From: Streptomyces sp. CG1 | GTDB taxonomy: Bacteria; Actinomycetota; Actinomycetes; Streptomycetales; Streptomycetaceae | Direction: 5' to 3' | DNA: 64,000 nt | Assembly: GCF_041080625.1 (NCBI RefSeq) | Contig: NZ_CP163518.1 | Span: 5,518,001 to 5,582,000, forward strand | Part shown: positions 34,218-40,945 of the stretch, piece by piece | Numbering within the stretch: position 1 is the first letter of the stretch | Layout: each line of letters starts with the position of its first letter | Notes under the pieces: generated by a model | The model's input: only the letters and a program-made list of their open reading frames with translations | Databases searched by the model: none | Told to the model about the DNA's origin: nothing | Made by a program: the position numbers and the translations under genes

Positions 34218-35561
34218 ATGCGGGAGCGGGACGATCCAGCGGTGATCGGGCGGCGCGTACAGCAATTGCGCACCCAACGTGGGATGACGCAACGGCAGCT
34301 GGCGGAGCCCGCCTACACACCCGCCTACATCTCCACCCTGGAGGCGGGCCGGGTGCGGGCCTCCGACGAGGCGCTGCGGCACATCGCCGGCCGGCTCGGC
34401 GTGGCCTACGAGGAGCTGGCCGTCGGCCGGCCCGCCCACCTCGCCACCGGTCTGCGGTTCCGGCTCACCGAGGCGCAGCGGGTGCTCGCCGACGGCAGGG
34501 CCGAGGAGGCCGCCGTCCAGTACGAGGAGCTGCTCGCGGAGGCCGAGACCCATGGGCTCGACCGCGTGCAGGCCGGTGCCCTGCTCGGGCTCGGCGAGTG
34601 CTCCCTGGAGACCGGGGAGCTGGCGCGGGCCCGGCGCTTCTTCGAGCGTGCCGAGGCGCACCTCGCGGACGAGTCCCTCCCGATGCGCGTACCGGCCGTC
34701 CGCGGCCGCGCGGTCTCGCACTACCTGGCCGGGGAGCTGCGGTACGCCGTCTACCTCCTGGAGTCCACCCTGGATGAGCTGAACCGGGGCGGACTGCACG
34801 ATCCCGACGCCCTGCTTCTGCTCTACGCCAGTGTCATCGGCCCGTACATGGACATGGGCGCGCACGCCCGCGCCGCCCAGGCCGCCGAGTTCGCCCTGGC
34901 GCTCGCGCCGCAGGCCGGCGACCCCGCGCTGATCGCCCGGATGCACCGCTCGGTGGCCCGCACCCTGATCGCCGAGGGCCGGGTCGCCGAGGCCGACGCC
35001 TCCCTCGCCAAGGCTGCCGAGCTGTACCGCCAGCTGCAGCTGCGCACCGAGCTGGCCAACTGCCACTGGATGCGCGGGTACGTCTGCGCGCAGAACGGCG
35101 CACTGGGGCGCGCCGAGACGGAGCTGCGGCAGGCGTACGCGATGCTCTCGGAGTCCCGGGCCGCCCTGTACCGCAGCCAGGCCGCCGTCGAACTCGCCGA
35201 TGTGCTGCACCGCCGGGGCAAGTCGGAGGAGGCCGGCGTACTCCTGGAGGGCGTCCTCGGTGACTTCTCCTCCGAACGCGGCGCGGTGCACGCCGCCGCG
35301 GCCCACCGCCTCCTCGGCATCATCGCCGAGGACGCCCGGGACACCGAGGCCGCCGAGGAGCACTACGTCCGCGCGCTCAGCCTGCTGGAACGCGCGGGCG
35401 CCGCCGGTGACCTGGCCGACCTGTGCCGTCTCCTCGGCGACCTGCTGCGCCGCACGGGCCGGATCGACGCGGCCCTGGACGCCTACCGCACCGGCCTCGG
35501 CCACCGCACGACCCCGGGCACCACCACCCTGGGCCCGGCTCCCGCCCAGCCGCCCCTGTGA
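34218..35561 (+). CDS. XRE-family regulator with TPR domain
   Basis: A 447-residue protein: an N-terminal helix-turn-helix (about 8-65, VQQLRTQRGMTQRQLAEPAYTPAYISTLEAGRV) and a long array of tetratricopeptide-like helical pairs (about 75-430). This is the RRNPP-like/XRE-TPR layout, in which a peptide or protein bound by the TPR groove controls DNA binding. The ATG at 34218 is preceded by GGGGGGA. A small exported peptide gene on the opposite strand shares its promoter region and is a natural candidate for target or ligand, but nothing proves this. Confidence 0.88.
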   Translation: MRERDDPAVIGRRVQQLRTQRGMTQRQLAEPAYTPAYISTLEAGRVRASDEALRHIAGRLGVAYEELAVGRPAHLATGLRFRLTEAQRVLADGRAEEAAVQYEELLAEAETHGLDRVQAGALLGLGECSLETGELARARRFFERAEAHLADESLPMRVPAVRGRAVSHYLAGELRYAVYLLESTLDELNRGGLHDPDALLLLYASVIGPYMDMGAHARAAQAAEFALALAPQAGDPALIARMHRSVARTLIAEGRVAEADASLAKAAELYRQLQLRTELANCHWMRGYVCAQNGALGRAETELRQAYAMLSESRAALYRSQAAVELADVLHRRGKSEEAGVLLEGVLGDFSSERGAVHAAAAHRLLGIIAEDARDTEAAEEHYVRALSLLERAGAAGDLADLCRLLGDLLRRTGRIDAALDAYRTGLGHRTTPGTTTLGPAPAQPPL

Positions 35562-35579
35562 AACCCGGGGCCCAGAGGG

Positions 35580-36380
35580 TCAGACCTGCGCCCGGCCCTG
35601 TCTGCGCACGTCCGCCAGGCGCAGGGCGCCGTCCTGGACGGCGGCCTGGGTCGTGTCGTTCGCCACCTTGCCCAGGCCGCCGTTGGTGAGGGCGAACGCG
35701 TCCTGGCCGGCCCGGACGGCGGCCACTTCCAGGTTGAGCTGGTACTTCTCGTTGCCGGACGTCGTGGCGTCGATGCTGACGCGCAGACCCTGGCGTGCGT
35801 CGCCGACCTGCGGCAGCGGGGCGTCGGTGACCTTGATGTCCTCCTGGGTTCCGGTCTGCGTTCTGGCCGTGAACCGCGCGCACCGGTCCGGCATCGTCTT
35901 CAGCCAGGACAGCGCCGCGTTGACGTCGGAGGGGCGGCGGGCGGCGATCTGGTAGCGCAGCTGGTCGTTGTTGTCGTCGTCGTCCAGAGCGATCACGGCG
36001 CGGGCGGGGCCGCCGAGGAGTTCGTCGGTGTAGAGGGTGTCCAGCAGCCGCTGGCACTCGCCGGCCGAGGTGGTCGCCTTCAGCAGCCCGTCCCGCCAGT
36101 GGGCCGCGCCCCCGGTCGCCGTCCAGGGGGCGCCGAGGTCGGTCTGGGTGATGAGAGCGGCCTGCGCCTGCGCGTCGGTGAGGGTGGAGCCGTCGGGCCG
36201 CGCGGGGGCCTTCGGCATCGGAGTCGGTCGGTCGATCGTCGGGAGGGGCTGGGGCGCGGTCGCCGGTTGCCGCAGCCCGAAGGCCGCGCAGCCGCCGGCG
36301 ACGATCAGGCCGGCGGCTGTGAGGGAGAGCCGGAGGCCACGGGGGCGTATCGCGTCGGTCAACGAGGTCATCGAGATCAT
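35580..36380 (-). CDS. Hypothetical secreted or lipid-anchored protein
   Basis: A 266-residue protein with an N-terminal hydrophobic stretch (LRLSLTAAGLIVAGGCAAFG) that could be a lipoprotein signal, although the lipobox (AGGC) is atypical. A Pro-rich linker (PATAPQPLPTIDRPTPMPK) follows, then a globular domain of about 190 residues with the start TLTDAQAQAALITQTDLGAPW. This last pattern is common to Streptomyces exported proteins of unknown function. GGAGG lies 7 bases before the ATG at 36380. It converges on the XRE gene. Confidence 0.78.
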   Translation of the reverse strand: MISMTSLTDAIRPRGLRLSLTAAGLIVAGGCAAFGLRQPATAPQPLPTIDRPTPMPKAPARPDGSTLTDAQAQAALITQTDLGAPWTATGGAAHWRDGLLKATTSAGECQRLLDTLYTDELLGGPARAVIALDDDDNNDQLRYQIAARRPSDVNAALSWLKTMPDRCARFTARTQTGTQEDIKVTDAPLPQVGDARQGLRVSIDATTSGNEKYQLNLEVAAVRAGQDAFALTNGGLGKVANDTTQAAVQDGALRLADVRRQGRAQV

Positions 36381-36502
36381 CGAGGTGCCTCCTGGACTGC
36401 GAGCCGGTCGGGCCCTGGCGGTGGGGTGCCTGTGGGTGCTGCTGCTGGTGTCTCTGCTCTCACGGCATCACCGCCCCGACCGGCCCACCAGTGCTCCGGG
36501 CC

Positions 36503-36568
36503 GTCCGGGTGAGTGGCCTGGGGGATCCGGGTGAGTGGGGCGGTGGATCCGGGTGAGCCGGCCGCCGA
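36503..36568. repeat. Three 22-bp tandem repeats
   Basis: Units at 36503-36524, 36525-36546 and 36547-36568 all begin (G/A)TCCGGGTGAG. They lie in the 231 bases between the secreted-protein gene and the leader peptide of thrS. Apart from these repeats that stretch holds no gene. Confidence 0.85.
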
Positions 36569-36611
36569 AAACGACTCGATCCGTGGATGCCGGCTTTGCT
36601 ACGGTCGTCGT

Positions 36612-36683
36612 ATGCAGCGCGCCCAGAAGTGCCCGCCGTGCCCGCAGAGCACGACGACGCCGGACACCGTCCCGGCGCGCTGA
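36612..36683 (+). CDS. Threonine leader peptide upstream of the short thrS
   Basis: A 23-residue frame reads MQRAQKCPPC then PQSTTTPDTVPAR and stop. It has three consecutive Thr codons (ACG ACG ACG) and a fourth soon after, directly before a terminator and a threonyl-tRNA synthetase gene. This is the classic layout of ribosome-mediated attenuation, where stalling at Thr codons when charged tRNA-Thr is scarce prevents the terminator from forming. TACGGT, a possible -10 box, lies 9 bases before the ATG, so the transcript may be leaderless. The function is inferred from position and codons. Confidence 0.65.
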   Translation: MQRAQKCPPCPQSTTTPDTVPAR

Positions 36684-36698
36684 CACCTGACCAGCATC

Positions 36699-36728
36699 GA
36701 AGCCCCGGGGCGAGCGCCCCGGGGCTTC
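36699..36728 (+). terminator. Terminator/attenuator before the short thrS
   Basis: Perfect 13-base arms (GAAGCCCCGGGGC, 36699-36711, with 36716-36728) and a 4-base loop lie between the leader peptide and the synthetase gene. Part of the leader-peptide sequence (CCGGACACC, about 36659-36667) is nearly complementary to GGTGTGTCCGG just after the hairpin (36730-36740), which offers a competing structure. Confidence 0.75.
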
Positions 36729-36772
36729 TGGTGTGTCCGGGGTGTTCGCCTCTCCCGGTGAGGAGACCCCCA

Positions 36773-37998
36773 TGAACGACCGGCTGCCCGACCACCGCCG
36801 CCTCGGCCGTGAGCTCGGCCTGTTCGACACCGACCCGCTGATGGGCGCCGGACTGCCGTACTGGCTGCCCGACGGCGCGGTCGTACGGCACACCCTGGAG
36901 GAGTACATCCGCGAGGCCGAACGCCGGGCCGGGTACCGGCACGTGTACTCGCCCGCGCTCGGCAAACGGGAGCTGTACGAGATCTCCGGGCACTGGGACC
37001 ACTACCGCGACGACATGTACCCGCCCATGCAACTCGGTGCGGACGAGATCGTGCTGAGGCCCAGCCTCTGCCCCCACCACGCCCTGATCTACCGCTCCCG
37101 CTCCCACAGCTACCGCGAACTGCCCTTGCGGATCGCCGAGCTGGGCGGCATGTACCGCGCGGAACTCTCCGGCGTCCTCGGCGGCCTCACCCGCGTCCGG
37201 GCCATCCAGCTCAACGACGCCCATATCTTCTGCACCCTGGAGCAGGCGGTCGAGGAGGCCCGCGCCGCGCTGGAGCTGATCGCCCGCGCCTACGCCGACC
37301 TCGGCATCGAGGCCGTACGGCACCGGCTGTCGCTGCCCGGCGAGGGCGGCAAGTACGTCGCCGACCCCGAACTGTGGCAGCGGGCCACCGCGTTGCTGAA
37401 GGAGGTCCTCGCCGAGGCCGGGGTGGAGTACGAGGAGGCGGCGGGCGAGGCCGCGTTCTACGGCCCGAAGATCGACGTGCAGATCGCCGACCCGGCCGGC
37501 CGCGAGTCCACCCTGTCCACCGTGCAGATCGACTTCCACCAGCCGGCCCGCTTCGACCTGCACTACATCGGCGCGGACGGCGCCAGGCACCGCCCGGTGA
37601 TGGTGCACCGCAGCATCATCGGCAGCGTCGAGCGGGCCGTCGCCCACCTCCTGGAGGCGCACTCCGGCGCCCTCCCGGTCTGGCTGGCCCCCGTCCAGCT
37701 GGTGGTGCTGCCGGTCGCCGAGGACCAGGTGGAGCGGGCGGCGGCCGTCGTACGGGAGGCCCGGGAACTGGGGCTGCGCGCCGAACTCGCGGGGCCTGCC
37801 GAGGGGACCCTCGGCGCCCGGATCCGCGCCGCGCGCCTGGTCCCGTACCAGGCGGTGATCGGCGACCGCGAGGCCGGCGCGGGCCTGGCCGCCGTACGCC
37901 TGCGGGACGGCCGCCGGCCCGGCGCGCTGCCGGTGCCTCAGCTGCTGTCCCGGATCGCCGAACGGGTGTCGGCACGCGGCACCGCGCTGTGGGACTGA
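36773..37998 (+). CDS. thrS: Short threonyl-tRNA synthetase without TGS and editing domains
   Basis: A 408-residue protein corresponding to the catalytic and anticodon-binding domains of ThrRS only; normal bacterial ThrRS has about 640 residues with TGS and editing domains in front. The zinc ligands are conserved: C100 in RPSLCPHH, H151 in NDAHIFC and H279 in MVHRSIIGSVER. Motif 2 reads RIAELGGMYRAELSG. The anticodon domain begins around LPVWLAPVQLVVLPV. It should charge tRNA-Thr but cannot remove Ser itself, so it is probably a paralogue of a full-length enzyme elsewhere. GAGGAG precedes the ATG. Expression is probably under the threonine attenuator just upstream. Confidence 0.92.
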
Positions 37999-38021
37999 TC
38001 TAGGGTTCAGATGTCGGAGCC

Positions 38022-38057
38022 GGTATCGGTACCGGTACCGGTGTTGGTGTTGGTGTT
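38022..38057. repeat. Hexamer microsatellite
   Basis: Six hexamers in a row read GGTATC, GGTACC twice and GGTGTT three times, between the short thrS and the nucleoside hydrolase. The GGTACC part is self-complementary. Such simple repeats are prone to slippage and sit just upstream of the next gene's ribosome site. Confidence 0.85.
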
Positions 38058-38077
38058 GTACGACGAAGGAGTCCGCT

Positions 38078-39052
38078 GTGACGGGACAGCCCATCCCCGT
38101 GATCATCGACTGCGACACCGGCGTCGACGACGCCCTCGCCCTGCTGCTCGCCGTGCGCCACCCCGGCCTCGATCTGCGGGCGGTGACCTGCGTGGCCGGA
38201 AACACGGACGTCGACGGCGTGGTCCGCAACACCCTGACCGTGCTGGAGCAGGCGGGCGCCCCGGACATCCCGGTGGGCCGGGGCGCCGAACGCCCGCTGC
38301 TCGAACCGGCCCGCGCGGCCAAGCACGTCCACGGCGCCGACGGCATGGGCGACCTGGGGCTGCCCGCGCCGCGGCGGACCGCGTCCGAGCTGGACGCCGT
38401 CGCCCTGCTGCGCCGAGAGATCCTCGCCTCCCCGCGCCCGGTCACCCTGATCCCCACCGCGCCCCTGACGAACATCGCCCTGCTGCTGCGCACCCACCCG
38501 GAGGTGACCCGCAACATCGAGCGGATCGTCTTCATGGGCGGCGCGGTCGCCACCGGGAACGCCACTCCGGTCGCCGAGTTCAACGTCTGGCACGACCCGG
38601 AGGCGGCGGCGATCCTGCTCACGGCCGGTGTGCCGATCACGATGTACGGCCTCGACGTGTTCATGCAGGTCGTCGTGGACGCCCCGGACGTCCACCGGCT
38701 GCGCACCAGCAGCGACCCCGGCACCCGCCTGGCCGGCGAACTCCTCGCGCACCGGCCGACCGCGGTGGGCGAGGAGCCGGAGGCGGAGGAGGCGGGGGGC
38801 CTCGGCGACGCCGGTGCGGTGTGCGCGGTCGCCGACCCGCAGGGCATCACCTCGCGCCTGCTGCCGGTCGAGGTCTCCCTCGCCCCCGGCCCCGGCCGAG
38901 GCCAGACGATCGTCGACCGCCGCCCGCGTCCCGGCGAGTCCGAGATCCACGAGGGCCGCCGCGAACAGGCCCTGGTGGACGTGGCGTTGGAGGTCGACGT
39001 GGACCGCTACGTCAAGTTGTACCTGGACACGTTGACATCCTCCCCCTCCTAG
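38078..39052 (+). CDS. Inosine-uridine-type nucleoside hydrolase with altered C-terminus
   Basis: A 324-residue hydrolase that splits ribonucleosides into base and ribose for salvage. The calcium-binding signature DCDTGVDDALALLLAV is at 11-26; other family blocks are VFMGGAVATGNATPVAEFNVWHDPEAA and the His-containing region near the end. An acidic loop VGEEPEAEEAGGLGDAGAV lies where the active-site His usually follows. GAAGGA precedes the GTG. The last residues (LTSSPS) and stop codon come from an IS200/IS605-like sequence, so the natural C-terminus was replaced. The core fold is complete, and activity is probably kept. Confidence 0.92.
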   Translation: MTGQPIPVIIDCDTGVDDALALLLAVRHPGLDLRAVTCVAGNTDVDGVVRNTLTVLEQAGAPDIPVGRGAERPLLEPARAAKHVHGADGMGDLGLPAPRRTASELDAVALLRREILASPRPVTLIPTAPLTNIALLLRTHPEVTRNIERIVFMGGAVATGNATPVAEFNVWHDPEAAAILLTAGVPITMYGLDVFMQVVVDAPDVHRLRTSSDPGTRLAGELLAHRPTAVGEEPEAEEAGGLGDAGAVCAVADPQGITSRLLPVEVSLAPGPGRGQTIVDRRPRPGESEIHEGRREQALVDVALEVDVDRYVKLYLDTLTSSPS

Positions 39053-39072
39053 AAGAAGGGGATCCAACCCAG
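39032..39072. mobile_element. IS200/IS605-like end remnant
   Basis: TTGACATCCTCCCC-CTCCTAGAAG-AAGGGGAT-CCAACCC has the form of the hairpin end found next to tnpB genes in actinobacterial IS200/IS605 elements (TTGACATCCTCCCC, variable loop, GGGGATTCCAACC). The hairpin is degenerate and no tnpA or tnpB is left. The following 160 bases (to 39238) show no gene I can recognise and may be further element debris. Recognition is from memory of such ends. Confidence 0.5.
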
Positions 39073-39238
39073 GTGGGCTGAGGTCCACGGGCGCTCGAAC
39101 GGCCAGTGGCCGCTGCCACCCCTCCAGCCTCGCGGATCGGTGATCTTGCGGGACGCCTGGGCGTGGCTCGTCGCACAGGCCGTCCGCACTCTCCAGGACG
39201 ACTCACACCGGACCAACGACAGATCTCCGACTCAGGGC

Positions 39239-40030
39239 CTAGCCCGCCGTCGGGCTCGGGCTCGCCGCCGGTGAGGCGGCGCCGTTGCCCCCGCCGCCCG
39301 CGATGCCGTTGATGTCCACCGGTGTGGACGTGGCGTTCGGCGGCGGCGTCAGTACCACCTGCGGCTGCCCCGCCGAAGGCGGCGGCGGGGTGAGGTCGGA
39401 GTCCGGCAGCTTCGGCGGGGTCGTCTGCTGGAAGATGGTCTGGTCGAAGTCGACCAGTCCGGTCTTCTCCATCACCGTCATATGGTCCAGCACGGTGTCG
39501 TTGGCCTGGTCGGCGAGGGCGCGCACCAGCGAGTTCTTGGTGGTGGAGCGGATCTTCGAGATCGTGTTGAAGATCGCGCCGTGTGTCATCCGCAGGATGT
39601 TGGCGAAGTCGCTGTCGAACTTCCTGCCGCTGTCCGCCTTCAACTGGCTGACAAAACCCTGCTGTTGGGGGCTCGGCAGGTTGGGCAGCGTGATGTTCAG
39701 CATCGGCGCGATCTTGCGGCAGGTGGAGTCCAGCGCGGCGTGGCCGTCGACCAGGTGCTTGCTGGCCGTGATGACCCCCGGTGTGGTGCCCTTCTGCAGC
39801 CCGATCTGCCCCACCGGGTACTCCCACAGGCCGGCCGCGCGCACCTTCACCACGAAGTCCCGGTCCTGCTCGGTGAGCGGCCCCCACTGGGTGTTGGCGA
39901 CGACGCGGTCCTGGGCGGTGGTGACCTTGTTCAGGCCGAGCATGCTCGGGTAGGCCAGTGCCGCGAGCGTCACGGCCATCGCACCGCCCACGAAGAGCGT
40001 TCCCGTCGCGTTCCGCGAAAAGCGCAGCAC
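39239..40030 (-). CDS. DUF4142 (ferritin-like) exported protein
   Basis: A 263-residue protein with an N-terminal membrane/signal helix (LFVGGAMAVTLAALAYPSML) and a helical DUF4142 domain (about 45-190), recognisable from LTEQDRDFVVKVRAAGLWE and the two long helices with KHLVDGHAALDSTCRKIA. The C-terminal 70 residues are Pro/Ala/Ser-rich and probably disordered. DUF4142 proteins are exported and have a ferritin-like fold, but no proven function. AGGAGG lies just before the GTG at 40030. It is divergent from the DUF6445 gene. Confidence 0.86.
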   Translation of the reverse strand: MLRFSRNATGTLFVGGAMAVTLAALAYPSMLGLNKVTTAQDRVVANTQWGPLTEQDRDFVVKVRAAGLWEYPVGQIGLQKGTTPGVITASKHLVDGHAALDSTCRKIAPMLNITLPNLPSPQQQGFVSQLKADSGRKFDSDFANILRMTHGAIFNTISKIRSTTKNSLVRALADQANDTVLDHMTVMEKTGLVDFDQTIFQQTTPPKLPDSDLTPPPPSAGQPQVVLTPPPNATSTPVDINGIAGGGGNGAASPAASPSPTAG

Positions 40031-40192
40031 CGTGCCTCCTGCCCGGTCGGGGACCCGCCCACATGACGGCGTGGGGCGGTTCGGACACACAGCAGTACGG
40101 ATGCGGAAGACGTTCGTATCTGTGCGGTAGGTAAAGAAGAGTTGACCATTCCTCGGGAGAGAGGTGGGGAAACGCTGCCATAGATTCGCGCC

Positions 40193-40879
40193 ATGCCCCC
40201 ACAGCCGCCCCCCAGGATGCCCGCGGCACTGCCCGTGCTGCCCTACCGCAAGCCCACCAAGGGCCGCGACTACTGGGTCTTCGACGACGCCCTGCCCGAC
40301 GTCGACGCCGTACGGGAGCGGTGTCTGGCCAAGGACGACTGGGTCGAGGGCTACCCGTACACCTCCGAGACCTGGCCCGGGCTGCGGGCCATGCCCGGAC
40401 TGGAGCCGGGTGAACTCGCCGTCATCGAGCGGCTGGTGAAGCAGGCCACCGGGGCGAAGAAGCTGTGGGTGCAGCAGGCACCCGGCGGCGGCACCCTGAA
40501 CCACAACTGCGTCCAGGTGGTCGGCGAGGGCGAGAGCGAGCCCCGCCCGCACACCGACTCCCGCGCACTGTGCCGGTACGCGGCCGTGCTGTATCTCAAC
40601 CCGAACGTCCCCAAGGACTGCGGCACCGCCTTCTACCGCCAGTCACTGCCCGGCGGCCGGCTCGGCGGCAACATCGTCCAGGCCCCGCACAACAACCTCG
40701 TCGAGGCCCTGGGTACCCGGTTCGTGCCGGGCGACCACTTCGAGGAAGACGTCCGCGTCCCGCACAAGTACAACCGCCTCCTCCTGTACAACGCCAACCT
40801 CGTGCACAGCGCGACCGGTTACCGCGGGAAGACGCTGGAGGAGAAGCGGATGACGGCGGTCTTCTTCTGGATGGCGTAG
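40193..40879 (+). CDS. DUF6445-type 2-oxoglutarate/Fe(II) oxygenase-like protein
   Basis: A 228-residue protein with the features of a double-stranded beta-helix dioxygenase: an H-x-D pair in RPHTDSRALC and a distal His followed by Ser-Ala-Thr in LVHSATGYRG, with Arg/Lys further on. It corresponds, as far as I recall, to the DUF6445 group, which is uncharacterised. The first line DYWVFDDALPDVDAVRERC resembles N-terminal parts of small prolyl-hydroxylase-like enzymes. It is monocistronic. Hydroxylation of a small molecule or a peptide is plausible; the substrate is unknown. Confidence 0.78.
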   Translation: MPPQPPPRMPAALPVLPYRKPTKGRDYWVFDDALPDVDAVRERCLAKDDWVEGYPYTSETWPGLRAMPGLEPGELAVIERLVKQATGAKKLWVQQAPGGGTLNHNCVQVVGEGESEPRPHTDSRALCRYAAVLYLNPNVPKDCGTAFYRQSLPGGRLGGNIVQAPHNNLVEALGTRFVPGDHFEEDVRVPHKYNRLLLYNANLVHSATGYRGKTLEEKRMTAVFFWMA

Positions 40880-40945
40880 GTCTCCTCGCGGAAGGCCGCG
40901 CTCCTCGGCCGGCCGTGGTGGAGGCGGCGGCCGGGTGGCCGTTCT

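Noticed and set aside
36381..36611. Possible T-box riboswitch before thrS
   Set aside because: No T-box sequence or specifier stem is visible; the leader peptide with Thr codons explains the region better.
39073..39238. tnpB remnant beside the IS200/IS605-like end
   Set aside because: All frames were read, but no zinc-finger or RuvC-like block was recognised; only the end itself is reported.
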